Assembly (NCBI GenBank): GCA_014799465.1
Contig: JAAVHZ010000048.1
Span: 1 to 64,000 of the forward strand
Source: Lachnospiraceae bacterium
GTDB taxonomy: Bacteria; Bacillota; Clostridia; Lachnospirales; Lachnospiraceae
Reading direction: 5' to 3'
Length of the DNA: 64,000 nucleotides
The first letter of the stretch is position 1. Every line of letters starts with the position of its first letter. This document shows positions 42,949 to 52,935 of this stretch, one piece after another. The notes beneath the pieces were generated by a model, which worked only from the letters and a program-made list of their open reading frames with translations, was not told the DNA's origin and did no database searches. Both the position numbers and the translations under genes were made by a program.

Positions 42949-43898
42949 GTGATAATATTAAACTTATGAATAACGTTCAGGATGAGATAGGAAAAGCAAT
43001 ATCGGGAAAAAGAGATATAGTCGGAAAGATATTTACGGCAATACTTGCAGGTGGCCATATATTATTGGAAGATGTGCCGGGAGTAGGTAAGACAACGCTT
43101 GCCCTTGCATTTTCAAAGGTGCTGAATCTTTCCTATAAAAGAATGCAGTTTACTCCTGATGTTCTACCATCGGATGTAACCGGATTTTCAATGTATAATA
43201 AAAAAATAAATGATTTTGAATTTAAGCCGGGAGCAGCTATGTGCAATCTGCTGCTGGCAGATGAGATAAACAGAACTTCGCCAAAGACACAAGCGGCACT
43301 TCTTGAAGTTATGGAAGAGAAGAAAGTTACGGTGGATGGTGTGACCAGACAGCTCCCGGTTCCTTTTGTGGTTATTGCAACACAGAATCCTACTGGATAT
43401 GTCGGCACACAGAAACTTCCGGAGTCACAGCTTGACAGATTTATGGTAAAGCTGTCAATGGGATATCCTGAGTTTGAAGATGAGGTAAACGTATACAGAG
43501 GAAAAAGCTATGAAGCTCTTGACAAGGTAGATTGTCTTTTTAATGAAGGAGATATTATAAATCTTCAGAAAGAGGTAACGAATGTATATGTAGAAGATAG
43601 TATTTATGAATATATGACAAAACTTATACAGATTACGAGAAATAACGATTATATAGGTCTTGGCGTTAGTCCAAGAGGCGGACTTGCATTGCTTTCAATG
43701 GCAAAGGCATCAGCATTACTTGATAACAGGAACTATGTAATTCCTGAAGATATTATTAATAATGTTGATGCTGTATGTTGTCATAGAATTGTTTTAAGTT
43801 CAAAAGCTAAAGCATCAGGTTATACGGAAGATAAGGTTATATATGAAATAAAGACAAAGGTGGCTATGCCTGTAGGCAGAAATGTAAAAGAAGGATGA
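42945..43898 (+). CDS. MoxR family AAA ATPase
   Basis: This 317-residue AAA ATPase has Walker A EDVPGVGKTTLALA, Walker B LLLADEINRTSPKTQAALLEVMEE, and the VIATQNPTGYVGTQKLPESQLDRF sensor segment. MoxR ATPases act as chaperones for maturation of partner proteins and are almost always followed by a DUF58 gene, as here. The first base of the start overlaps the upstream stop. It forms a tight operon with the DUF58 and transglutaminase genes. Confidence 0.96.
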   Translation: MSDNIKLMNNVQDEIGKAISGKRDIVGKIFTAILAGGHILLEDVPGVGKTTLALAFSKVLNLSYKRMQFTPDVLPSDVTGFSMYNKKINDFEFKPGAAMCNLLLADEINRTSPKTQAALLEVMEEKKVTVDGVTRQLPVPFVVIATQNPTGYVGTQKLPESQLDRFMVKLSMGYPEFEDEVNVYRGKSYEALDKVDCLFNEGDIINLQKEVTNVYVEDSIYEYMTKLIQITRNNDYIGLGVSPRGGLALLSMAKASALLDNRNYVIPEDIINNVDAVCCHRIVLSSKAKASGYTEDKVIYEIKTKVAMPVGRNVKEG

Positions 43899-43905
43899 AA
43901 GATTA

Positions 43906-44976
43906 ATGATTGGAAATTGGATAAATTACATTTCGTTTATTGTAATTGTAGCAATAGGATTTTTATTTTATCACAATTATTTATTACTTTTATTATTGGC
44001 AGCTATTACCATACTGCCTGTTATTACTATACTCTTTTTCAGAAAGATGTCAGGAAAGATTGATTTTGAAATATCTGATATTCCTGTAAATGCAGGAAGG
44101 AATGCAGATATACAATTTAACATAATTACTAAGAATCGTTCTTTTTATCCTATGAGCGGAATAAAATTAAAGTTAAGCGTAAAAAATCTTTTTTATGAAA
44201 ATAATAAAGAGTATGTTTTGAATGTGGCAGATATACCATTTAAAACAACACAAACTGAATGGAAATTCAAAAGTCTGTATAGTGGATGTGTAAAAGTTTG
44301 TATTGAATCTGCACAAATGTATGATGTACTTAATCTTGCAAAGAAAAACATAGATTTAAATATAGAAAAGGTGATAGAGATATTTCCGGAAGAAGGCAAA
44401 GTGGATTTAGATATACAGGCATTATCAGAAGGAGCAGGAGAGGACACAGAAGTACAGTACAGAAAAGGAACGGATGTATCAGAAGTGTCAGGTATACGTC
44501 AATATGAGCCGGGAGACAGTCTGCAGTCAGTACATTGGAAAATGACTGCAAGGTATGATGACTGGATGGTAAAGGAGTATTCTATGCCATATACAAATAA
44601 ATTCTGTCTGATACTGGAGTTATACAGAAATGATGATATACCGGATGAAATGGATATTGTTATAGAGGCATATATGTCATATGCAAAATATATTGTAAAA
44701 AGCGGAAGGCAGTTTTTTATGATATGGTATAATGCAAAGACAATGTCAAACATAACAAGGGAGGTTCAGACAGAAGAAGATATAATGCTTGTTATAAAAG
44801 ATATTTTATATACATCACCTTCAAATATAAGAACAAGAGCATATGATTCATACAAATATGAGTATGGTAATAGTACATATACAGGTTTCTATGTAACAAA
44901 TGCATCAAGTGCGGAAATGGTATCCGGTGACAGAATTGCTGCCTATAAAGGAAAGGCGGTGCTGATTAGTATATGA
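43906..44976 (+). CDS. DUF58 membrane-anchored protein
   Basis: The 356 residues have two adjacent N-terminal helices (residues ~5-45). A beta-rich region follows, and then the diagnostic DUF58 block GIRQYEPGDSLQSVHWKMTARYDDWMVKEYS. The family is related to von Willebrand A-type domains and partners MoxR. It overlaps the transglutaminase gene by 4 bases. Function is known only by association: assembly or quality control of envelope proteins. Confidence 0.94.
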   Translation: MIGNWINYISFIVIVAIGFLFYHNYLLLLLLAAITILPVITILFFRKMSGKIDFEISDIPVNAGRNADIQFNIITKNRSFYPMSGIKLKLSVKNLFYENNKEYVLNVADIPFKTTQTEWKFKSLYSGCVKVCIESAQMYDVLNLAKKNIDLNIEKVIEIFPEEGKVDLDIQALSEGAGEDTEVQYRKGTDVSEVSGIRQYEPGDSLQSVHWKMTARYDDWMVKEYSMPYTNKFCLILELYRNDDIPDEMDIVIEAYMSYAKYIVKSGRQFFMIWYNAKTMSNITREVQTEEDIMLVIKDILYTSPSNIRTRAYDSYKYEYGNSTYTGFYVTNASSAEMVSGDRIAAYKGKAVLISI

Positions 44977-47441
44977 TGGATATATTTGGTTTGAAGAAAA
45001 AACGTATACAAAGAGAAAAGAAGGAATCAGAAGGTACGGGTATATATATAGAAGATATGCCAATTGCAGACAGGAAAGGATATAAGCTTAAAAATATTCT
45101 TTTAAATGGTACGATTAATGGAATTATTGTAATTTCTTCAATAATGAGTGTACTGGAAGCTTTTGAGGTAAAATACTATCAGGCTGCACTTATTGCTGCT
45201 GTTATGGCAGTATGCTATTTTACTGCCGGATTTTATGTAAATATTATATGGAAGATAGCCGGATATCTGGGAATAGTAGCTGTATTCATGTATGGAATAA
45301 TAGAATACCGTGATGTACTAAGAGGAGGATTTGGTACTATTGCAAATGCATTTATGGAAGTAATAGAGTTGGAATTAGACCTTCCAATAGAAAGGCGTTA
45401 TTCTGAGTTCACACAAAACAAAATATATGCAGTTACATTTTGTGCAATATTCATAGGTGGTGCACTGGCACTTTTATTTAATATGGTGATAACAGAGACA
45501 AAGGGATTTGTACTTGTTTTAATGATAACGTTTCCGTTTGTACAGCTTGGAATGTACTTTGATCGGGATATAAATGTGCCGTCTTTTGTAATGTATGCTG
45601 CAGGAATGGTATCACTTATGATATTAAGAAGCTCACCTCATTATAAAAGTGAAACAAAGCGTAGAAATGGATATAGGCAGATAAGAAAGAAAGATACCTA
45701 TATATATGATTATGTATCTGATTCAAGGAACAGTTTTTCACGTATGTTTATAATAATTATGGCAGTGTCATTTTGCATAATTGCGATTTCTCTAATTTTT
45801 CCTGAGAATTCTTTTAATCCTGGCAAAAGATTAAAGGAGTGGAAAGAAGGAACACAGGAGACAGCAAAAAGAGTGGCATTGGTTGGATTCTGGGGGATGC
45901 TGAACCCTAATGGAAGCGGAACGGGAGGAATCGGCAGGAACAAATTAGGACAGGCAGATCATGTAAGTCTTGATTACCAAAAAGATTTGGATGTGGTAAC
46001 AGCGGTTCTTCCGAAAGAGGAATATATATATCTGAGGGCATATGCCGGTACAACTTATGAGGATAATAACTGGAAATATATATCAGAGAGTAAGCCGGAA
46101 GGATATAAGGAACTTAGGTCATATGGAATAACCGCAAGGGATGTGGCAGCACTTAATTTTAATATATTATCTAAAGACAATGAGGGAAAACTTACTGATT
46201 ATTTTAAGCAGTTAAGAGTGTATAATTCATTTGCTAACGATATGTTTTCATATATACCTGCTAATACAAGTTATATGGAAGCATATTATAGCAATCTTAA
46301 ATATGATGATGAGTGGAACAAAGGTCTTGCATATGGTTCAGGTATGATGTGCCAATATTATGATTTAAAGGACTTAAATTTAGGTGAAATGGAAGAAATT
46401 GCTGCACAGATAAAATCAGAGAATAAAAGTGCAGATGTATATGATATTGAAAATCGCTATAGGCAGTATGTTTACAATACATATTTGTCAGTTCCTGATG
46501 AGAATAAGATAGTTATAGATAAAATTTTAAAAGAGGAAAATATAACAAATGAAGACGGAATTAACAGTATTTATAAGGTTATGTCATTTTTGGAAAACAA
46601 TTATGAATATACATTGATGCCCGGAAAAACACCGTCAGGAAAAGATTTTGTAAACTATTTTTTGGAAGAAAATAAAAAAGGATATTGCTCATATTTTGCA
46701 TCATCAGCAGTATTAATGTTTAGAGAACTTGGAATACCTGCAAGATATGTAGGAGGATATATGGTTTCTACCACAGATGATGATTATATGCATGAAACTT
46801 TTGAAACAGAGAATAATGATTGGGTGATGAACCCGGATGAAGAATATAAAGTATATGATATTGAAGTAAATGACAGTTCGGCACATGCATGGACAGAGGT
46901 ATATGTGGATAATCTGGGATGGGTCACAGTAGATGTTACCCCACCATCAGATGAAGATGAAGAGGAAGAAGACGAACAGGGAGGAATAGGACAGTTTCTT
47001 GCAAATGTATTTTTTAACAGTCAGACAGCAGAAACAATAAAGCAGACTACTATAGGTACGTTATTGATTATACTTATTTTAGTACTTTTAATGATACTTT
47101 TGTTTATCGTAATGATAAATATATTAAGGTGGAGACGTAAAAACAGGAAGGATATAGAGAAGAATTTCAAATATCTGGAGAGAGTTATTAAATCTGCAGG
47201 TTTTACATGGAATAATTGTAAAGTATTTAAAGAATTATCTGAAGAGATTGTGAAGTACGGACTGTGCAACAGAGAAGATGCAGAGAAACTTATAGAAGTA
47301 CTTGAAAAGAAGAGATATAGTATGGAAGGAACAGGCAATAAAGATGAAATAGAAGTAAACAGAATAGTCATGCAAATATCAGATAATGTTTATCAGAGAA
47401 TGTCATTGATAAAAAAGATAAGATACAAATATTTATTTTAA
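44973..47441 (+). CDS. Membrane transglutaminase-like protein (TgpA type)
   Basis: The 822 residues contain about seven N-terminal helices (to ~280). An extracytoplasmic transglutaminase-like domain follows, then one C-terminal helix (~690-716) and a ~100-residue cytoplasmic tail. The catalytic triad is visible: Cys572 in KKGYCSYFASSAVLMFRELG, His638 in SSAHAWTEVYV and Asp654 in VTVDVTPPS. An acidic DEDEEEEDEQ stretch precedes the last helix. The MoxR-DUF58-transglutaminase order is common in bacteria. Crosslinking or proteolysis of wall-associated proteins is inferred. Confidence 0.94.
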   Translation: MMDIFGLKKKRIQREKKESEGTGIYIEDMPIADRKGYKLKNILLNGTINGIIVISSIMSVLEAFEVKYYQAALIAAVMAVCYFTAGFYVNIIWKIAGYLGIVAVFMYGIIEYRDVLRGGFGTIANAFMEVIELELDLPIERRYSEFTQNKIYAVTFCAIFIGGALALLFNMVITETKGFVLVLMITFPFVQLGMYFDRDINVPSFVMYAAGMVSLMILRSSPHYKSETKRRNGYRQIRKKDTYIYDYVSDSRNSFSRMFIIIMAVSFCIIAISLIFPENSFNPGKRLKEWKEGTQETAKRVALVGFWGMLNPNGSGTGGIGRNKLGQADHVSLDYQKDLDVVTAVLPKEEYIYLRAYAGTTYEDNNWKYISESKPEGYKELRSYGITARDVAALNFNILSKDNEGKLTDYFKQLRVYNSFANDMFSYIPANTSYMEAYYSNLKYDDEWNKGLAYGSGMMCQYYDLKDLNLGEMEEIAAQIKSENKSADVYDIENRYRQYVYNTYLSVPDENKIVIDKILKEENITNEDGINSIYKVMSFLENNYEYTLMPGKTPSGKDFVNYFLEENKKGYCSYFASSAVLMFRELGIPARYVGGYMVSTTDDDYMHETFETENNDWVMNPDEEYKVYDIEVNDSSAHAWTEVYVDNLGWVTVDVTPPSDEDEEEEDEQGGIGQFLANVFFNSQTAETIKQTTIGTLLIILILVLLMILLFIVMINILRWRRKNRKDIEKNFKYLERVIKSAGFTWNNCKVFKELSEEIVKYGLCNREDAEKLIEVLEKKRYSMEGTGNKDEIEVNRIVMQISDNVYQRMSLIKKIRYKYLF

Positions 47442-47551
47442 AAGAGTATTGTAATTTATACCAATAATGTAGTATATTAATTATAAGTGGAAGAGTTATT
47501 TTCTTAAATTTATATAATGAAAGTAATTCTTCCTTTTTCCTTTAAAAGGTA

Positions 47552-47580
47552 TTGACAAAAATTGTTCAGGTAGATATACT
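47552..47580 (+). promoter_or_regulatory. Promoter of the fatty-acid operon
   Basis: TTGACA (47552-47557) and TATACT (47575-47580) are 17 bases apart. Transcription would start near 47587, inside the palindrome at 47578-47594. Confidence 0.85.
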
Positions 47581-47594
47581 TTGAATGTCAAAGT
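47578..47594. promoter_or_regulatory. FabT-type palindromic operator
   Basis: ACTTTGA-ATG-TCAAAGT is a perfect 7+7 inverted repeat. The TTTGA-N3-TCAAA core matches sites known for the MarR-family repressor FabT of Firmicutes. It overlaps the -10 and start site, an ideal position for repression. Confidence 0.75.
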
Positions 47595-47628
47595 AATTTT
47601 AAAATATAAGGAAATGAGGAGAAAAATT

Positions 47629-47859
47629 ATGTTAGAGAGAATAAGAGAAATCGTAGCAGAACAGTTAAACGCAGATAAAGAGTCAATTAGTGAGGAAACA
47701 AGATTTAAGGAAGATTTAGAAGCAGATTCTTTAGATTTATTCGAAATAGTAATGAGTATCGAAGATGAATATAATGTAGAGATTCCGTCAGAAGATTTGG
47801 AAAACATAGTTACAGTTGGCAATGTTATAGAATATTTAAAATCAAAAGGTGTTGAATAG
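47629..47859 (+). CDS. acpP: Acyl carrier protein
   Basis: This 76-residue acidic helical carrier has the phosphopantetheine-attachment Ser in EADSLDLFEI. It begins MLERIREIVAEQLNADKESI. The ATG at 47629 has GAGGAG upstream; an in-frame TTG at 47581 lies inside the operator and is rejected. It is first in the fatty-acid operon, 3 bases before fabK. Confidence 0.97.
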   Translation: MLERIREIVAEQLNADKESISEETRFKEDLEADSLDLFEIVMSIEDEYNVEIPSEDLENIVTVGNVIEYLKSKGVE

Positions 47860-47862
47860 TTT

Positions 47863-48798
47863 ATGAAAACTCAGATAACAGAATTACTGAATATAGAGTA
47901 TCCGATATTTCAGGGCGGAATGGCATGGGTTGCAGAACATAGTCTGGCAGGAGCCGTATCAAAAGCAGGAGGACTTGGCATAATTGCAGGAGCCAATGCA
48001 CCGGCAGATGTGGTACGAAAAGAAATACAGATGGCAAGAGAAATAACAGATAAACCGATAGGTGTTAATGTAATGCTGTTAAGCCCATATGCTGATGAAG
48101 TAGCACAGGTGGTAGTCGAGGAAAAGATACCTGTTGTTACTACCGGAGCCGGAAGTCCTGAAAAGTACATAAGTATGTGGCAGGAAGCAGATGTGAAGTT
48201 TATTCCTGTTGTTGCATCAGTTGCACTGGCAAAGAGAATGGAAAGGTATGGAGCAAGTGCAGTTATAGCAGAAGGCTGCGAATCAGGAGGACATATAGGC
48301 AGTCATACAACAATTTCACTGGTACCACAGGTTGTTGATGCAGTTAATATTCCTGTAATAGCAGCAGGAGGTATTGCAGATGGCAGAGGAATGGCAGCAG
48401 CATTTATGTTAGGAGCATCCGCAGTACAGATGGGAACCAGATTCCTTGTAGCAGATGAATCAATAATACATGATAATTATAAAGACAGGGTCATCCGTGC
48501 CAAAGATATTGATACCGAAGTAACAGGAATGAGCCATGGACATCCGGTAAGACAGTTAAGAAATAAGATGACAAGAGAGTATGCAAAACTTGAAAAAGAG
48601 GGAGCATCATTTGAGGAACTTGAGCATCTTACACTCGGAGCATTAAGAAAAGCCGTTATTGAAGGAAATGTTGATGATGGTACATTAATGGCGGGTCAGA
48701 TTGCAGGTCTTGTAAAAGAAAGAATGAGCTGTAAAGATATAATTGAAGAAATAATGTCAGATACAAAGAAATTACTTGGAGACAAGGATTTTCTCTAA
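47863..48798 (+). CDS. fabK: Enoyl-ACP reductase II (FabK)
   Basis: FabK is the FMN-dependent enzyme that reduces enoyl-ACP in the last elongation step. The 311 residues match the nitronate monooxygenase/FabK superfamily: YPIFQGGMAWVAEHSLAGAVSKAGGLG at the start, EGCESGGHIG, VIAAGGIADGRGMAAAFMLGA and QMGTRFL. Position in the fab operon favours FabK over nitronate monooxygenase. No FabI is seen in the window. Confidence 0.95.
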   Translation: MKTQITELLNIEYPIFQGGMAWVAEHSLAGAVSKAGGLGIIAGANAPADVVRKEIQMAREITDKPIGVNVMLLSPYADEVAQVVVEEKIPVVTTGAGSPEKYISMWQEADVKFIPVVASVALAKRMERYGASAVIAEGCESGGHIGSHTTISLVPQVVDAVNIPVIAAGGIADGRGMAAAFMLGASAVQMGTRFLVADESIIHDNYKDRVIRAKDIDTEVTGMSHGHPVRQLRNKMTREYAKLEKEGASFEELEHLTLGALRKAVIEGNVDDGTLMAGQIAGLVKERMSCKDIIEEIMSDTKKLLGDKDFL

Positions 48799-48830
48799 AA
48801 TTTGTATATGTTGAAAGGTATGGTGATTTG

Positions 48831-49757
48831 ATGGGCATAGCATTTGTATTTCCGGGTCAGGGAGCACAGAAGGTGGGCATGGCACGGGACTTTTATGATA
48901 ATTCAGATGTAAGCAGGAAGATATTTGAACTGGCGGATGAAAATCTGGATTTTGACATTAAAAAGGTTTGTTTTGAGGAAAACAAAGAGATAGATATTAC
49001 TGAATATACACAGGCTGCACTACTTACGGCATGCCTTTCAATGTATAAGGAACTTGAAAAGTATAATTTGAAGCCGGATGTATGTGCCGGATTAAGTCTT
49101 GGAGAATATGCAGCTATGGCTGTATGTGGAGTTATGAGTTTTGAAGATGCGGTAAGAGCCGTAAGAAAAAGAGGAAAACTTATGCAGGAGGCAGTACCTT
49201 ACGGAATTGGCTCAATGGCAGCAGTAATAGGACTTGAAAATGAAATTGTTGAGAAAGTATGTAATGATATAGAAGGTGTAGAGGTCGCTAATTATAACTG
49301 TCCGGGACAAGTTGTTATATCAGGTATAGATAAATCTGTAAAAAAAGCTTCTGAGCAGTTGACGGAAGAGGGAGCAAGAAGAGTTTTGCCACTGAATGTA
49401 AGCGGACCATTTCATTCTTCAATGCTTAAAGATGCAGGAGAAAAGTTAGGGGAATTCCTTGATACTATAGAGATTAATAATCCAAAGATACCATATGTGA
49501 CTAATGTGACTGCAGAATATATAAATGAAAATACACAGATAAAGGATTTATTGAAAAAACAGGTATGCTCGTCTGTAAAATGGCAGCAGAGTGTGGAAAA
49601 TATGATTAAGAATGGTATAGATACTTTTATAGAGATTGGACCGGGAAGAACCATTACCGGATTTGTAAAAAAGATAGATTCAAATGTTAAATTGTATAAC
49701 ATACAGAAATTTGAGGATGTCGAAAAAGTAGTCAGGGCTTTGGAAGGAGAAAATTGA
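48831..49757 (+). CDS. fabD: Malonyl-CoA:ACP transacylase
   Basis: FabD loads malonate onto ACP. The product of about 308 residues has [11 protein letters not shown] at the start and nucleophile Ser89 in [10 protein letters not shown]. The usual His before the Ser (GHSLG) is Leu here, while the catalytic His is in [13 protein letters not shown] 48831 is preferred; a TTG at 48828 is adjacent. fabG starts one base after its stop. Confidence 0.97.
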   Translation: MGIAFVFPGQGAQKVGMARDFYDNSDVSRKIFELADENLDFDIKKVCFEENKEIDITEYTQAALLTACLSMYKELEKYNLKPDVCAGLSLGEYAAMAVCGVMSFEDAVRAVRKRGKLMQEAVPYGIGSMAAVIGLENEIVEKVCNDIEGVEVANYNCPGQVVISGIDKSVKKASEQLTEEGARRVLPLNVSGPFHSSMLKDAGEKLGEFLDTIEINNPKIPYVTNVTAEYINENTQIKDLLKKQVCSSVKWQQSVENMIKNGIDTFIEIGPGRTITGFVKKIDSNVKLYNIQKFEDVEKVVRALEGEN

Positions 49758-49758
49758 T

Positions 49759-50499
49759 TTGCAGAATGAAAAGATTGCACTGGTAACAGGTGCCGGAAGA
49801 GGAATAGGAAGACAGATAGCGTTAAAGCTGGCAGAACAGGGAATAACAGTTATAGTAAATTATAATGGTTCTGAAGAAGCAGCAGAAAGTGTTGTTAATA
49901 AAATCACAGAGTCAGGCGGCAGGGCAAAAGCCGTAAAATGTAATGTGTCAGATTATAAAGAAACTGAAGAAATGATTGCATCTATAGTAAAGGAATTCGG
50001 AAGATTAGATATTCTTGTTAATAATGCCGGTATTACGGCTGATAATTTAATGGTGAGAATGACGGAAGAAGACTTTGACAAAGTAATTAATATAAACCTT
50101 AAAGGAGCATTCAATACCATAAAGCATGTAAACAGGCAGATGATTAAGCAAAGATATGGACGTATTGTAAATATATCCAGTGTTGTGGGAGTGACAGGTA
50201 ATGCAGGTCAGGCAAATTATGCAGCATCAAAGGCAGGAATAATAGGACTTACTAAATCTGCTGCAAGAGAATTAGCAAGCAGGAACGTAACTGTTAATGC
50301 AGTAGCTCCCGGATTTATTCAGACTGAAATGACTGATAAGCTGCCGGAAAATGTAAAAGAACAGATGCAGTCTCAGATTCCGCTTAAGCGTTTGGGAACA
50401 ACAGAGGATATTGCCGCTGCAGTGTCATTTCTTGTATCGGAAGATGCATCATATATAACGGGACAGGTTATAGAAGTAAATGGTGGAATGAACATGTAA
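49759..50499 (+). CDS. fabG: 3-oxoacyl-ACP reductase
   Basis: This short-chain dehydrogenase of 246 residues reduces 3-oxoacyl-ACP with NADPH. The cofactor motif is [13 protein letters not shown] at 9-21, followed by NNAG. The catalytic Ser is in NISSVVG and the Tyr/Lys in [12 protein letters not shown] start (49759) lies behind GGAAGGAGA. A paired-hairpin repeat begins at its stop codon and separates it from fabF. Confidence 0.97.
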   Translation: MQNEKIALVTGAGRGIGRQIALKLAEQGITVIVNYNGSEEAAESVVNKITESGGRAKAVKCNVSDYKETEEMIASIVKEFGRLDILVNNAGITADNLMVRMTEEDFDKVININLKGAFNTIKHVNRQMIKQRYGRIVNISSVVGVTGNAGQANYAASKAGIIGLTKSAARELASRNVTVNAVAPGFIQTEMTDKLPENVKEQMQSQIPLKRLGTTEDIAAAVSFLVSEDASYITGQVIEVNGGMNM

Positions 50500-50685
50500 G
50501 CGTGAGAAGAAAATCTAAGGCAGTAAAAGACACTGCCTAAGATTTTCTAAATCCCACGCAGAAGAATCGCTAGGGCGATTCTTCCCGATACAATTTCAGG
50601 TACTGTTTGTGCCAACTTTGTTGGCACTGTTGACTTTGTTGGCACTGCCGACCTGCATTGGAATGATTGAAAGTGTGAGGAGGAA
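50500..50685 (+). repeat. Paired-hairpin intergenic repeat, copy 3 (fabG-fabF)
   Basis: GCGTGAGA (50500) and TCCCACGC (50552-50559) form the outer stem with one mismatch, around AATCTAAGGCAGT and its complement. GAAGAATCGC/GCGATTCTTC follows. The tail holds a near-duplicated unit containing ACTTTGTTGGCACTG, then GATTGAAAGTGTGAGGAG, related to the tail of copy 2. The remaining bases up to 50756 include TTTCCACAGTGTTGTGG, a short palindrome, and the fabF ribosome binding site. It splits the fab operon by 257 bp. Confidence 0.88.
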
Positions 50686-50756
50686 TTTTAGGCAATAAGG
50701 ATACTGTATAAGATTTTTAATTTCCACAGTGTTGTGGTCATATGGAGGTAATTATA

Positions 50757-51992
50757 GTGAAACGAGTTGTAGTAACGGGAATGGGTGCGATAACACCTAT
50801 AGGAAATAGTGTTGATGAATTTTGGAACGGAATACTTAATAATAAAGTAGGGATTGATAAGATAACTAAGTTTGATACAGAGAATTTTAAAGTAAAGCTT
50901 GCTGCTGAAGTGAAAGATTTCAATGCAAAAGACTATATGGATTTTAAGGCAGCAAAAAGGATGGATCCATTTTGTCAGTATGCAGTTGCGGCAGCATTTG
51001 AAGCCATGAAAGATGCAGAACTTGATATGGAAAAAGAAGATGCATACAGAGTAGGTGTGTCTGTAGGAAGCGGAGTAGGAAGCCTTCAGTCTATTGAAAA
51101 GGAAGCAGCAGCACTTTTTAACAAGGGACCTCAGAGAATTAATCCGTTGTTTGTACCTCTTATGATTACTAACATGGCAGCAGGAAATATTTCAATACAG
51201 ACTGGTGCAAAGGGTAAGTCAATAAATGTGGTTACTGCATGTGCAACAGGTACAAATTCCATTGGTGAAGCATACAGAACAATTCAATATGGTGATGCGG
51301 ATGTTATGTTTGCAGGTGGAACAGAAGGTGCTGTATCAGCACTTGGAATAGGTGGATTTATGGCACTTAAGGCATTATCAACATCTGAAGACAGGTTAAG
51401 AGCATCGATACCTTTTGATAAGGACAGAAATGGTTTTGTAATGGGTGAAGGTGCCGGTGTTGTTATACTTGAATCTTTGGAACATGCAAAAGCAAGAGGT
51501 GCTCATATACTGGCTGAGGTAGTTGGATATGGTACAAGTTCAGATGCATATCATATTACTTCACCGGTAGAAGATGGCTCAGGTGCAGCGAGAGCTATGG
51601 AAAATGCCATAAATGATGCAGGAATATCAAAAGAAGATATAACATATATAAATGCCCATGGAACCTCAACACATCATAATGATTTATTTGAAACAAGGGC
51701 AATAAAACTGGCATTTGGAGAACATGCACCATCGCTTAAGATAAATTCCACAAAATCTATGATAGGTCATATGCTTGGTGCAGCCGGAGCAGTTGAATTT
51801 ATAACATGTGTAAAAGAGATAGAAGAAGGTTATATACATCCTACAGTAGGTTTTAAAAATGAGGATGAAGAGCTTGACCTTAATTATGTAAAACTTAACG
51901 GAATAAAAGAAAATGTTGAGTATGCATTAAGTAATTCATTAGGGTTTGGCGGACATAATTCAAGTTTACTTGTTAAGAAATATTCAGAATAG
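50757..51992 (+). CDS. fabF: 3-oxoacyl-ACP synthase II
   Basis: FabF condenses malonyl-ACP with acyl-ACP. The product of about 411 residues has the thiolase fold with Cys162 in [12 protein letters not shown], His in [11 protein letters not shown] and His in [10 protein letters not shown]. It starts at GTG 50757 behind GGAGGT, giving [11 protein letters not shown]; an earlier ATG at 50742 falls within the binding site. No fabH is seen in the window. Confidence 0.98.
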   Translation: MKRVVVTGMGAITPIGNSVDEFWNGILNNKVGIDKITKFDTENFKVKLAAEVKDFNAKDYMDFKAAKRMDPFCQYAVAAAFEAMKDAELDMEKEDAYRVGVSVGSGVGSLQSIEKEAAALFNKGPQRINPLFVPLMITNMAAGNISIQTGAKGKSINVVTACATGTNSIGEAYRTIQYGDADVMFAGGTEGAVSALGIGGFMALKALSTSEDRLRASIPFDKDRNGFVMGEGAGVVILESLEHAKARGAHILAEVVGYGTSSDAYHITSPVEDGSGAARAMENAINDAGISKEDITYINAHGTSTHHNDLFETRAIKLAFGEHAPSLKINSTKSMIGHMLGAAGAVEFITCVKEIEEGYIHPTVGFKNEDEELDLNYVKLNGIKENVEYALSNSLGFGGHNSSLLVKKYSE

Positions 51993-52018
51993 ATTTGGTC
52001 AGAGAATGGAGGAATATT

Positions 52019-52486
52019 ATGGAGCATCAGCAGATTATAGAAATAATAAAAGCTGTTTCATCTTCAAACCTTTCATCATTTGAGTATGAAGAGGGGAATG
52101 TGTATATAAACATGACAGTACAATCCGATACAGTTGCACCAACTGATACACCTGTATCATATGTCGTGCCAACTAAAAAAGAGGTTGTAATGGCTAATGA
52201 ATATGATAAAAAAGAGGATAAAACAGAACAGGATAAAGTTGAAGATGGTCAGGTTGTTAAGTCACCTCTTGTCGGTACTTTTTACGCAGCATCTTCACCT
52301 GATGCAGATAAATTTGTAAAAGTTGGTGACAGGGTATCTAAGGGTCAGACGCTTGGAATAATAGAGGCAATGAAGCTGATGAATGAGATTGAAAGTGAAT
52401 ATGATGGTATTGTTGCACAGATTCTGGTTGAAAATAAACAGGTTGTTGAGTATGGACAGCCGCTTTTTATAATAAAGGAGGATTAA
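52019..52486 (+). CDS. accB: Biotin carboxyl carrier protein of acetyl-CoA carboxylase
   Basis: This product of about 155 residues has a C-terminal biotinyl domain with the modified Lys in [14 protein letters not shown] Pro/Thr/Lys-rich linker precedes it, and the N-terminal domain begins [17 protein letters not shown]. The ATG at 52019 has GGAGGA 5 bases upstream; a GTG at 51995 is rejected. fabZ starts at the base after its stop. Confidence 0.97.
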   Translation: MEHQQIIEIIKAVSSSNLSSFEYEEGNVYINMTVQSDTVAPTDTPVSYVVPTKKEVVMANEYDKKEDKTEQDKVEDGQVVKSPLVGTFYAASSPDADKFVKVGDRVSKGQTLGIIEAMKLMNEIESEYDGIVAQILVENKQVVEYGQPLFIIKED

Positions 52487-52909
52487 GTGTTAGGAATAAA
52501 GGAAATTCAGGAACTTATACCACACAGGCATCCATTTTTACTGGTGGATAGAATAGATGAATTGGAACCCGGTAAAAGGGCAGTTGGGTATAAATGCTTT
52601 ACATATGATGAATGGTTTTTTAAGGGACATTTTCCGGAACAGCCTGTAGTTCCGGGAGTTATAGTTATAGAAGCACTTGCACAGGTAGGTGCAGCAGCGA
52701 TTCTCAGCCTTGATGAAAATAAAGGTAAAATACCATTTTTCGGAGGTATATCCAAAGCAAGGTTCAGGCAGAAGATTGTTCCGGGAGACCGTGTAATGCT
52801 GGAGTGCCAGATTATTAAACAAAAAGGTCCGGTAGGTGTTGGGAATGCTACAGCTTATGTGGAAGGAAAACCGGCAGTGACGGCAGAGATTACATTTGCC
52901 ATAAATTAA
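52487..52909 (+). CDS. fabZ: 3-hydroxyacyl-ACP dehydratase
   Basis: This hotdog-fold dehydratase of 140 residues has catalytic His48 in GHFPEQPVVPGV and Glu62 in VIVIEALAQVG. HRHPFLLVDRI near residue 13 is diagnostic. Translation starts at a GTG (52487) directly after accB, behind AAGGAGGA. It lies in the fab/acc operon as in other Firmicutes. Confidence 0.98.
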   Translation: MLGIKEIQELIPHRHPFLLVDRIDELEPGKRAVGYKCFTYDEWFFKGHFPEQPVVPGVIVIEALAQVGAAAILSLDENKGKIPFFGGISKARFRQKIVPGDRVMLECQIIKQKGPVGVGNATAYVEGKPAVTAEITFAIN

Positions 52910-52935
52910 GGTAGTATTCAAATTGGAGGAATAGT

